This document shows, in pieces, positions 16,972 through 27,450 of a DNA stretch of 48,475 nt; position 1 is the first letter of the stretch, and each line of letters opens with the position of its first letter. The translations under genes and the position numbers were made by a program. The stretch lies in assembly GCA_903889895.1 (NCBI GenBank), contig CAISYZ010000145.1, positions 1 to 48,475 of the forward strand, written 5' to 3'. The stretch comes from an uncultured Verrucomicrobia subdivision 3 bacterium (GTDB lineage Bacteria; Verrucomicrobiota; Verrucomicrobiia; Limisphaerales; UBA11358). The notes under the pieces are model-generated. The model had not been told where the DNA came from. It made no database searches and was given only the letters and a program-made list of their open reading frames with translations.

Positions 16972-17682
16972 GTGAAAATTTATCATGGAACCACGGCGGC
17001 GGTGGCCAAACGTGCCTTGGCCGAAGGGTTGAAGCCGCGTAATGCCACCGGCAAGTCCAACTGGAAACACAGCGTGGAGAGCAACCCGTCACTGATTTAT
17101 CTGACGACCACCTACGCGCCTTATTACGCGCTCCAAGGGGCGCAAAAGCGCAAAGGAGAAAAAATCGCCATCATCGAAATCGAGACCGACTTGCTGGATG
17201 AAACCAAGATGCGTCCCGATGAGGATTTCATCGAACAGGTGACGCGCCGGGACAAGAAAAACAGCGCGGGCATCGTGGGCGACACGATGAACGAGCGCAC
17301 GGCATACATCCGAAACCATATTGATGAATTCGACAAGTCATGGAAGCTGTCCGTCGAACATCTTGGCAATTGTGCCTACAAAGGCGTCATCAAGGATGCG
17401 ATAACAAGGGTGGCGGTGGTGGATGTTTCAAAATGCCGTTCCATGTGCTTCGAGGCGCAGGAACCCACCATCACGCTGATAAATTTCAAAATCTGCGGCA
17501 AGCAATACCAGTTGTTGAACAGGTGGTTCATGGGCGAGCCGGTCACGGTGGAAGAATGGTTCAAAAATCAATCGGCGAACCCGCTGAATTATATGGATGA
17601 AAAACAAAAGGCATCCGCCATCCGCAAGATGTCAGCAAGGCTGGCGAACCAAAGCTGCATTAAAATCATCTTCCCCAAGTGA
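16972..17682 (+). CDS. YHGT protein, putative ADP-ribosyltransferase fold
   Basis: This 236-residue protein opens with MKIYHGTT (Y4-H5-G6-T7) followed by an alpha helix and, around residues 40-55, SLIYLTTTYAPYYALQG, then IAIIEIET and a DEDFIEQ segment. This order matches the H-Y-E type fold shared by RNA 2'-phosphotransferases, DarT-like enzymes and other NAD-using ADP-ribosyltransferases. The GTG start at 16972 is preceded by GAGGAAA and is required for the YHGT motif. If active it could modify protein, DNA or RNA, possibly as a toxin or phage-type effector, but no cognate antitoxin is obvious. The C-terminal 100 residues are unassigned. Confidence 0.5.
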   Translation: MKIYHGTTAAVAKRALAEGLKPRNATGKSNWKHSVESNPSLIYLTTTYAPYYALQGAQKRKGEKIAIIEIETDLLDETKMRPDEDFIEQVTRRDKKNSAGIVGDTMNERTAYIRNHIDEFDKSWKLSVEHLGNCAYKGVIKDAITRVAVVDVSKCRSMCFEAQEPTITLINFKICGKQYQLLNRWFMGEPVTVEEWFKNQSANPLNYMDEKQKASAIRKMSARLANQSCIKIIFPK

Positions 17683-17709
17683 GGCTGGCTGGTTCTGCCA
17701 GATTGAAAA

Positions 17710-17724
17710 TTTCATCCAATGAAA
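17710..17724. repeat. Start-codon palindrome TTTCATCCAATGAAA, copy 1
   Basis: TTTCAT and ATGAAA form a perfect inverted repeat with a 3-nt loop, the ATG being the start of the ORF at 17719. An identical copy lies at 17957-17971 over the start of the next gene. Confidence 0.6.
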
Positions 17725-17955
17725 CCGGACTGCCCGAAAATCTGGGAACGGGTCGCACACGCCGATTCCATCCACGGCTCCGCAAACTGGCGGCGGGTGC
17801 CGGGCTTGACACTTCGCATTTGTGGTGCGAGAGATGAATCCTGCACTGAATATTCAGTTGTAGCCGGTGGTCTAGCCGCATCTCCTGCGGGTTTGACCGC
17901 CGGTTTCTTTTCCACCGTCAGCCATCCACTGACGACCCAATCTGAAAAATTCTAA
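17719..17955 (+). CDS. Doubtful small ORF
   Basis: A 78-residue frame starts inside the same TTTCATCCAATGAAA palindrome used by the next gene, which argues for a real start. Its second half, however, runs through a strongly structured segment (17814-17910), and the peptide after about residue 45 looks accidental. It may be a truncated gene, a leader peptide or spurious. Confidence 0.2.
   Translation: MKPDCPKIWERVAHADSIHGSANWRRVPGLTLRICGARDESCTEYSVVAGGLAASPAGLTAGFFSTVSHPLTTQSEKF
17814..17910 (+). ncRNA. Candidate structured RNA / terminator element
   Basis: Successive hairpins are TCGCA/TGCGA (17814-17830), the perfect palindrome ACTGAATATTCAGT (17845-17858), and a long stem CCGGTGGTC (17864-17872)/GACCGCCGG (17895-17903) enclosing CCGCA/TGCGG (17876-17890) and followed by TTTCTTTT. 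TTGACA at 17806 could be a -35 box, but no good -10 follows. The last stem would act as a terminator between the YHGT gene and the phosphoesterase-like gene. Confidence 0.35.
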
Positions 17956-17956
17956 A

Positions 17957-17971
17957 TTTCATCCAATGAAA
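17957..17971. repeat. Start-codon palindrome TTTCATCCAATGAAA, copy 2
   Basis: This is an exact copy of the 15-bp inverted repeat at 17710-17724, again with its ATG used as start codon (gene at 17966). In mRNA the stem would enclose the initiation codon. Confidence 0.6.
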
Positions 17972-18514
17972 CTGGCAATCATTTGTGACGACGAATTCGA
18001 GGCTCGCCGGATGCCTGTTCAGGACGTGGATGTGCTGATAAGCCTCGGCGACCTGCCGAACAGCGTAATTCTGGAAGTTGCCGACCTGTGCTGTCCGAAG
18101 GAAATCTTGGCCGTGCGCGGGAATCACGATACGGCGGTTCCATTTCCAGAAGGAGTGAGGGATTTACACCTCGCCGTCCATGAAATTGAAGGCGTCCGGT
18201 TCGGCGGTTTCTGTGGGAGCCTGCGCTACAAACAAGGAGCATTCATGTTTGAACAGCAGGAGGTCGAACGCCTCATGGCGGCATTTCCACCCGTAGATTG
18301 CTTTCTGGCTCATTCTCCGCCACGTGCGATTCACGACCGGGAGTCCGGCGGGACGCACATCGGGTTTGTCGGATTTTCCAATTTCATCACACGCTGCCAG
18401 CCCAAACTGTTTCTTCATGGCCACACCCACCTCGCCCAAGAATCAGTGGTCGGCTCCACGCGCATCATCGGCACGTTCGGCTATCGCATCCTAGAACTGC
18501 CGGACGTTGGTTAA
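17966..18514 (+). CDS. Metallophosphoesterase-like protein lacking motif I
   Basis: This 182-residue protein has the later calcineurin-like phosphoesterase motifs: LISLGDLPNS (GD, 28-29), RGNHD (51-55), FLAHSPP (about 114) and LHGHTH (about 150). Small members such as YfcE/MJ0936-like phosphodiesterases have this length. The first metal-binding motif, D-x-H, expected at residues 7-10, reads ICDDEF; the histidine is missing, so one of the two metals may bind poorly or the enzyme may be altered. It is downstream of the YHGT gene but separated by hairpins. Substrate unknown. Confidence 0.75.
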   Translation: MKLAIICDDEFEARRMPVQDVDVLISLGDLPNSVILEVADLCCPKEILAVRGNHDTAVPFPEGVRDLHLAVHEIEGVRFGGFCGSLRYKQGAFMFEQQEVERLMAAFPPVDCFLAHSPPRAIHDRESGGTHIGFVGFSNFITRCQPKLFLHGHTHLAQESVVGSTRIIGTFGYRILELPDVG

Positions 18515-18530
18515 CCCGGATAAACCCGGT

Positions 18531-18917
18531 TCAGTTCACATATTTGATGAGCGTCAGCAACTTCAGCCGCTGGTGGGTGTGACCCTGCTCGTCTTGGGTG
18601 GATGGTGCCGCTCCGGCCACGATGACGGCATCTCCGCCTTGCTGACGCGCAATTTTCGCGATGGCTTCATCCCTGTCGCTGCCGAACAAAGCTGACAGTC
18701 CCTTGCCCCCATCGTGATTTTCGTCAATGGTGCCGAGGACTCGATATTTTTGAAGCGGCGTCCCATCTTCCCAGAAATCAATGCCGTCAACGGCTCGGTT
18801 GCTGCCGCCCAGACCTTGGAGAATCTCGAAGCCGTGATTCGCCGTGAACTTCGGACTGGAACAACCGCAGAACAGAATCGTGGCGGTGAACAGCGCGAAA
18901 ATTTGAAATTTCATCAA
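18531..18917 (-). CDS. Small putative lipoprotein
   Basis: This 128-residue protein has a signal peptide and lipobox (FALFTATILFCGC, Cys about residue 19), so it is predicted to be lipid-anchored to the cell envelope. The remaining sequence includes YRVLGTIDENHD and EAIAKIARQQGGDAVIV, reminiscent of the beta-alpha fold of YbjQ-like and other small envelope proteins with a D-A-V-I-V strand. It overlaps the upstream membrane-protein gene by 4 bp and runs opposite to the other genes of the element. Function unknown. Confidence 0.65.
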   Translation of the reverse strand: MMKFQIFALFTATILFCGCSSPKFTANHGFEILQGLGGSNRAVDGIDFWEDGTPLQKYRVLGTIDENHDGGKGLSALFGSDRDEAIAKIARQQGGDAVIVAGAAPSTQDEQGHTHQRLKLLTLIKYVN

Positions 18918-19273
18918 ACAAAATGAAAAATCATCACCAGCACCGCTGCTATCGCAATCGCTGCAATCACTCCAATCGGCCAGTTGCGGACTCGAACGCG
19001 AGCGGCGGAAACAGGAACCCCGTCAATCACAAGCCGGTATGGGAAAGAAAATCCAAAGCCGCTCCCGCCCCAGTTCAGTTCTGCCGTATGCGAGGCACCT
19101 GAATAATTGAACCGCGTGGATTGGGAACCTGTGAATTTTATCTGCCCACCCGTGCTCAGGATTAACTGTCCGTCCAAGAACACTTCAATGGAGGCAGTGC
19201 TCCACAGATAACGGGGAACCATCCGAGCTTGAACCTCAACTGGTTTATCCTGCCATGTAATAATTTCGCTCAT
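18914..19273 (-). CDS. Hypothetical protein with C-terminal membrane helix
   Basis: This 119-residue protein starts with a polar beta-rich region (IEVFLDGQLILSTGGQIKF, then TAELNWGGSGFGFSFPYRL) and ends in one hydrophobic helix (WPIGVIAAIAIAAVLVMIFH). It is probably anchored by its tail. It is the upstream gene of a two-gene minus-strand operon; its stop overlaps the lipoprotein start (18914-18917). No known family is recognised. Confidence 0.55.
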   Translation of the reverse strand: MSEIITWQDKPVEVQARMVPRYLWSTASIEVFLDGQLILSTGGQIKFTGSQSTRFNYSGASHTAELNWGGSGFGFSFPYRLVIDGVPVSAARVRVRNWPIGVIAAIAIAAVLVMIFHFV

Positions 19274-20013
19274 GTTGATTTTTGACCAACCGACACAAAC
19301 CTGCGGGATGGTTGGACAAAACGCAAGCCGTCGAAATCGGCGTCACCTTCGCACGGGTGGGAAAATCCGAATGACTGGTGAATTTGCCCTTGCGGCCTCA
19401 CCCACGATGTTAAAAAATCCGGCGGCGGAAGCCAAGGAGGTGGGACAGAGGATGTCCACGGAAGAAAACGACCGCCACCGGACTCTGCTCTTTTATCTCA
19501 CAGGGTCGCCAGTGGACTCCAACCGTTTTTTGTTTTTCATCCACCACAAAACCCAGCCCGTCCAAACAGGGTGAATCCGGCCACCCGCCAACCGGCCAAA
19601 CCGGGTTGGGAACCGGGTGGGATGGGGTTCGTGAGGGGGTGGTGGAAAGGTCACGCCTCCCCATTTCTATGGCAGCGCGTAGAAACATAAACACCAACCA
19701 TTGAAAACATTGGCGATATTGCGCATACACCCGGCACTACCCAAAAACCGGAAATCCGGGGAAAACCCAGTAAAACCGGGAAACCGGGGTGGCTTAAATC
19801 TGGGCACGTTTGGAAAAAAGGGTGTTTGGTGACGCTCGGCGATGAGGGACGCCTCGCGTGCGTGGGCGGGAGAAAAAGAACAGGGGAGGCGGTGGAAAAA
19901 ATGTCAGTGAATATGTCAGTTAAAAGTTACGATTAGGGGTGGGAGAGCAAGTCATTGTTTGCTTGATTTGCCAGTAAAACAGGCTATATTTAGCTGTAGA
20001 AACTGGAGTTCAG
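19274..20013. other. Gene-free right end of the element
   Basis: No supported gene lies here. The stretch has a G-rich part (about 19600-19650) and a run of short ACCGG/CCGGGG-containing direct repeats (about 19743-19790), followed by the TGTCAGT pair (19902, 19914) and the right att copy. Gene-free, repeat-bearing termini are usual for integrative elements. A replication or transfer origin could be here, but nothing proves it. Confidence 0.4.
19902..19920. promoter_or_regulatory. Probable integrase arm-type binding repeats, right
   Basis: TGTCAGT at 19902 and 19914, 12 nt apart, matches the pair at 3121/3133 in sequence and spacing. It lies about 95 bp inside the right att copy. The inferred role is integrase arm binding. 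Confidence 0.5.
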
Positions 20014-20038
20014 GGTTCGAGTCCTTCCTCTGGAGCCA
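20014..20038 (+). repeat. attR: 25-bp copy of the tRNA-Asn 3' end
   Basis: This is identical to 3036-3060. No tRNA 5' half precedes it, so it is the duplicated end left by integration. Sequence to its right resembles the sequence right of the intact tRNA (3061-3250), showing that another related element was inserted here. Confidence 0.9.
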
Positions 20039-20223
20039 ATTTCAGAACCCTAGCTTTCCAATGGGTTTTGAACGGCGGGAAGGGCAGATTGATGGTGAAT
20101 GTCAGCAAAAAAGTCAGCAAAAAATGAGTTTTTGCGCTACTCCGCAACAATTCGCACTGACTTCTGACTGACTCGCCAACTGCTCGCTAACGCGACTTCG
20201 CAAGTGTTTCGTATGCTTATTCC

Positions 20224-20522
20224 ATGAGAAAAAACATGTAAAAAGCATATTGGATGTTCAAGCGCCAAAATCGACCAAATTATTAGATTCAAAACAACTC
20301 CACGCGCGAACAGCGTTGTCTTGGCACAAGCTACAGGGAAGAAGCCCAAAAGCTTCTGGACGCAGCAAATCAGTCGCGGCAAGCCCCTGCCTTGAATATG
20401 CAGTGGGCAAGGCATATATCACACACGCCGACCCTAAAATGGGAACGCGCACATGGCAGGCTGAGGTGCAATCCGTCGGCGCAAAGTCGAATGTGTTTCT
20501 GCAGGCGCTGGAGGGGGTGTAA
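20224..20522 (+). pseudogene. Decayed tyrosine integrase
   Basis: This is homologous to the N-terminal part of the integrase at 3259. The frame from ATG 20224 has stops at 20239 and 20284 and then reads LGTSYREEAQKLLDAANQ, matching the intact protein's SLKTSDRREAEKLLAAKNQ. A one-base deletion near 20393 shifts the frame to AVGKAYITHADPKMGTRTWQ, matching ALAKAYISQSNPLMATRTWQ. The text then jumps to GAKSNVFLQAL (intact GAATNTFLRPL), an internal deletion of about 50 codons, and ends. The catalytic domain is gone. It is the remnant of a second element at the tRNA-Asn site. Confidence 0.85.
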
Positions 20523-20629
20523 AGGCGTCCGATGTTGGCGGTGGCCGGGGGCTGCTGCGACGGCGTCCGCGTCAGCCGAATCTTGATTGGTCCGGGTTTT
20601 GCGGACGAGGCTGTAGGGGAGAAAACAGC

Positions 20630-20673
20630 AAGGCGCGAGGTTGGGAGTTGTAAAACCCCGCGCCTCGCGCCTT
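20630..20673 (-). terminator. Rho-independent terminator
   Basis: AAGGCGCGAGG (20630-20640) pairs perfectly with CCTCGCGCCTT (20663-20673); read on the minus strand it is followed by TGCTGTTTTC. It lies 20 bp beyond the stop of the dihydroorotate-dehydrogenase-like gene and probably ends the nifJ operon. Confidence 0.7.
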
Positions 20674-20692
20674 GTGGCTTAAACCTTGATCT

Positions 20693-21694
20693 CTAAGTGC
20701 GCGGCAGTTCGTAGCCGGTGAGCGCCTTCATGTATTGGGCGCGCTCGAACGCCGCCGGTTCCGGACAATTCTTCTGGCTCAGGCTGCCTTTCAATTGCTT
20801 CACGGATTCGTATTCGTGTTCCACGAGCCAGTCGGTCAGTTCGCGTTCGATCATCGCAATCTGCGGGATGCCGTGGCGGATGACGGTGGAGCAAAGCATC
20901 GTCACGTCCGCGCCAACCATCAACATCTTCAGCGCATCGGACGCGCGATGGATGCCGCTGGTCGCGGCGAGGCTGGCCTTCACCTTGCCGTGGAGCAGGG
21001 CAATCCAGCGCAAGGGCAGGCGCATCGCCATCGGCGTGCTCAACAGAATGTTCGGCTTCACCTCCAGCGTTTCCAGTTCGATGTCCGGTTGGTAAAAGCG
21101 GTTGAAGAGCACCAAACCGTCCGCGCCGGCCTGGTCGAGGCGCTTGGCCATGTTGGCAAAGTTGCTGAAGAACGGGCTCAGCTTCACCGCGACCGGAATG
21201 GAGACGTTGGCCTTCACTGCTTTCAGGATGTCGAGATAGGTCATCTCCACTTCCGTGCCGGTGAGGTTCATGTCGGTCGGGATGTAATAGATGTTCAGCT
21301 CCAGCGCGTCCGCACCAGCCTTCTGAATCTGCTTGGCGTATTCCGTCCAGCCGCCGACGGACGAGCCGTTGAGGCTGGCGATGATGGGGATGCGCGTCGC
21401 TTTCTTGGCGGCGGCGATGTGCTTGAGATATTCCTCGGGGCCGAGCTTGTATTCGTCGGCCTCGGGAAAATACGTCAGCGATTCGGCAAAGCTTTCCGTG
21501 CCCTGCTGCAACTTCGCATTCAGCTCCAGCCGGTCCTGCTTCAACTGTTCCTCGAACAGCGAATACAGCACGATGGCCGCCGCGCCGGCGTCTTCCATGC
21601 GCTTGAGGTTGTCAATGTCCTCCGACAACGGCGACGCGGAAACGACCAGCGGCGAACGCAGTTTCAAACCGAGATAATTAGTGGTGAGATCCAT
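20693..21694 (-). CDS. Dihydroorotate dehydrogenase-like protein
   Basis: This 333-residue TIM-barrel flavoprotein is of the class annotated 'dihydroorotate dehydrogenase-like' or dihydropyrimidine-dehydrogenase-like. Motifs are MDLTTNYLGLKLRSPLVVSA with SPLS, IPIIASLNG, ADALELNIY, VPVAVKLSPFFSN read as IPVAVKLSPFFSN, ADGLVLFNRF, ASLAATSGIH and GADVTMLCSTVIRHG. These are the family's FMN- and phosphate-binding strands. It lies 24 bp after pyruvate:ferredoxin oxidoreductase on the same strand, a recurring pairing that suggests ferredoxin-linked redox chemistry rather than the pyrimidine pathway step. The true substrate is not known from sequence. Confidence 0.88.
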   Translation of the reverse strand: MDLTTNYLGLKLRSPLVVSASPLSEDIDNLKRMEDAGAAAIVLYSLFEEQLKQDRLELNAKLQQGTESFAESLTYFPEADEYKLGPEEYLKHIAAAKKATRIPIIASLNGSSVGGWTEYAKQIQKAGADALELNIYYIPTDMNLTGTEVEMTYLDILKAVKANVSIPVAVKLSPFFSNFANMAKRLDQAGADGLVLFNRFYQPDIELETLEVKPNILLSTPMAMRLPLRWIALLHGKVKASLAATSGIHRASDALKMLMVGADVTMLCSTVIRHGIPQIAMIERELTDWLVEHEYESVKQLKGSLSQKNCPEPAAFERAQYMKALTGYELPRT

Positions 21695-21718
21695 AATTTT
21701 ATTTCGTTAAGGGTTTAA

Positions 21719-25330
<3,612 letters not shown>

Positions 25331-25705
25331 AAAAATGTCTTTGTTGGTTGGTTGGCTTGAATGTGTGTCCGGGATGTCCGGCAACGTCATTGCGGAGACA
25401 ATCTAGCCGTGTAAAAGGGATGGGACTTACCCTATTTTGCCAAAGGCGAAGCACTGGTTGTTCTAAATGAATGCTGGCTATTGCCGGTCATTCACAAACA
25501 AAAAAGCCATTGTATGCCGGCGAAAAGAAAATGGTGGGGAACCATTTATTCAAAGCGCCTGCTGTTGAGAATTATCTGTGCGGACTGTCAAGTTGGCTTT
25601 GACCCCCCAAATAATGAAAGGATCAAAGCCAAGATTTGCGGGCGAAGGCAACCTCCGCGCCCGGAAGTGTAATGCGTTCTTAAAATTATCCGTTGGTCAC
25701 AAGAC
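25331..25705. other. Intergenic between nifJ and the sugar operon
   Basis: No gene is supported. It should contain the nifJ promoter (minus strand), but no clear consensus is visible. A small stem AAATGGT/ACCATTT (about 25530-25548) occurs; short ORFs here lack any family likeness. Confidence 0.35.
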
Positions 25706-26572
25706 TTACGGTTTCACTCCCAGCGCCCATTCGATGCCACCGAGGACATGCTGCTGATATGCTTTGCTGATTTCCACGGAATTTTTGCGGTCCTTCAAAT
25801 TTGGGTCGGCATCAATGATGTCCTCGCGATGGCCGAGCGAGGTGTAGAACACCTTGCCGTCGCCGTAGCTTTTGCACCAGCTCACCGGGAAATGACCGCT
25901 GACTTCCTTGTGTTCGGGGTGCTTGTCCATGATGAGCAAGTCGTGCACCTTCGCCGCGTCGTAATTTTTAAACTGATAAATTTCCTCCTGCTGAACCGTC
26001 CACGATTTGCCGAGCGGCGCCGTCGCCGGGTTCGCCGGATCTTGGTTCAGACATTCGACACTGACCTGCGGGCCGTGATGTTGAAACTCTCCGCCCAGCA
26101 TCGCGATGAATTCAGGAAAACCATGAAACGTGTCGCTCGCCGCATGGATGCCGATGAAGGCATGACCGGCTTTGATCCAGTCCAGAAACCCCTGTTTGTC
26201 CGGCAGCGGCAAATCGCCGGTGGTGCTGGCAAACACCACGCCGTCATAATTTTTCAGGTTCGCCGGCGCGAGCTTTTGTAGCGCCGGCTTTAGCGCTTCG
26301 TTTTCCCATTTTTCCTCGGCGTCCTTGAAAGCCGCCTTTTCCTCCGGCGTGGCATCCTTCTTAAGATTCGCCGGCTTGCCGGGCGGCTGCTGGACAAAAT
26401 CCACCGTGAACACGCCGCTGTCTTTGCCCAGCTGCGCAAGAACTTTTTCCAGCGTGGGAATGGAGCTGTGCCGGAAACCCGTGGTCGTCGTAACGACCAG
26501 CAGCTTCTTCGGTTCGGCGTGCAGCGTCGTCGCGGTCAACGCGGTTATCAGCAGTGCGGGGAGCAGTTTCAT
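25706..26572 (-). CDS. ThuA-like domain protein (secreted)
   Basis: This 288-residue protein starts with a signal peptide (MKLLPALLITALTATTLHAE), then KKLLVVTTTTGFRHSSIPTL, the opening of the ThuA/trehalose-utilisation domain with a class I glutamine-amidotransferase-like fold. Later motifs are YDGVVFASTTGDLPLPDKQG, GHAFIGIHAASDTF, LGGEFQHHGP and VFYTSLGHREDII. The start is set at 26572, since upstream residues precede the signal sequence. It is the last gene of a three-gene minus-strand operon with DUF1080 and Gfo/Idh/MocA genes, the common Verrucomicrobiota set for 3-keto sugar metabolism. Substrate unknown. Confidence 0.88.
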   Translation of the reverse strand: MKLLPALLITALTATTLHAEPKKLLVVTTTTGFRHSSIPTLEKVLAQLGKDSGVFTVDFVQQPPGKPANLKKDATPEEKAAFKDAEEKWENEALKPALQKLAPANLKNYDGVVFASTTGDLPLPDKQGFLDWIKAGHAFIGIHAASDTFHGFPEFIAMLGGEFQHHGPQVSVECLNQDPANPATAPLGKSWTVQQEEIYQFKNYDAAKVHDLLIMDKHPEHKEVSGHFPVSWCKSYGDGKVFYTSLGHREDIIDADPNLKDRKNSVEISKAYQQHVLGGIEWALGVKP

Positions 26573-26616
26573 AATGTGATGGTTCGAAATTTGAAATTCG
26601 TCGTTCGTCAATTTGC

Positions 26617-27444
26617 TCAAGGTTCATTCACCACGGGCATTGGCCGCACCCAGATATTGCGGAAGGAAACGGAGTTGTTGTGATATTGCAATGCCAGCGG
26701 CATCTGCTCGGGATGCGGCGTGTATTTGCCGGGACTTTTCCAGTTGGTCGCGCCACGGAACGCCTGATGATTTTGCACCACCACACCGTTCTGGATGACC
26801 GTCACATACGCCGGTGTTGTCACTTCGCCGTTTGGCCCAAAATGCGGCACCGTGAAAAGAATGTCATACGTCTGCCACTCGCCGGGTGGCCGGCACGCGT
26901 TCGCGAGCGCCGGATGCTGGCCGTAAAGCCCGCCCGTCGCGCCGTCAGCATAGGTTTTGTTGTTGTAGCAGTCGAGGACTTGCACTTCATATTGGCTCAT
27001 TAAGAATACGCCGCTGTTTCCGCGGCCCTGGCCTTCGTTTCTGGCTGGCGTCGGCTCCTTGAATTCCAAATGTAATTGGATGTCGCCAAACTTGTCCGCT
27101 GTCTCGATGTCGCCCTTCGCGGAGACCATCACGCCGTCCTCGATTTTCCACGCCGGTTCGCCGCCTGTTTTTTTATCGTGCCAGTGCGACAAATCCTTGC
27201 CGTCGAACAGCACAATCGCATCCGCCGGCGGCGCGGCGTTTTCGCTGAACGAAGCGCCCGGCGTCACGATGGGCGGCTGCGGCCGCGCGGGATCATGCAC
27301 ATGCCATTTGCCGTCCGGTTGCACCGGCGTGTCCTGGAAGCCAGCCACGCCGTCAATCGTGACCTCGACATTTTTTTTGTTTTGCGCGAGCGCCACGTTG
27401 GTGGCGATGGCCGCGAGCGCGGCGATGATGATGAGTTTGTTCAT
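26617..27444 (-). CDS. DUF1080 (3-keto-disaccharide hydrolase) protein
   Basis: This 275-residue protein has a signal peptide (MNKLIIIAALAAIATNVALA) and a DUF1080 domain, a concanavalin-like beta-jelly roll: IVLFDGKDLSHWHDKKTGGE, MVSAKGDIETADKFGDIQLH, LEFKEPTP, GNSGVFLMSQYEVQVLDCYN, and WQTYDILFTVPHF. The family includes enzymes cleaving 3-keto-glycosides, products of a dehydrogenase such as the Gfo/Idh/MocA protein encoded 6 bp upstream. It acts outside the cytoplasm. Glycoside specificity cannot be read from the sequence. Confidence 0.9.
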   Translation of the reverse strand: MNKLIIIAALAAIATNVALAQNKKNVEVTIDGVAGFQDTPVQPDGKWHVHDPARPQPPIVTPGASFSENAAPPADAIVLFDGKDLSHWHDKKTGGEPAWKIEDGVMVSAKGDIETADKFGDIQLHLEFKEPTPARNEGQGRGNSGVFLMSQYEVQVLDCYNNKTYADGATGGLYGQHPALANACRPPGEWQTYDILFTVPHFGPNGEVTTPAYVTVIQNGVVVQNHQAFRGATNWKSPGKYTPHPEQMPLALQYHNNSVSFRNIWVRPMPVVNEP

Positions 27445-27450
27445 GAGATT

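Noticed and set aside
19600..19790. Origin of transfer or replication
   Set aside because: Repeats and G-rich tracts are present, but there is no relaxase gene, DnaA-box cluster or nick-site motif to support it.
3061..20013. Complete prophage
   Set aside because: No capsid, portal, terminase, tail or lysis genes were recognised; only integrase, Xis-like and replication-like genes.
25481..25672. 63-residue plus-strand ORF between nifJ and the ThuA gene
   Set aside because: No family likeness, no ribosome-binding site and no operon context.
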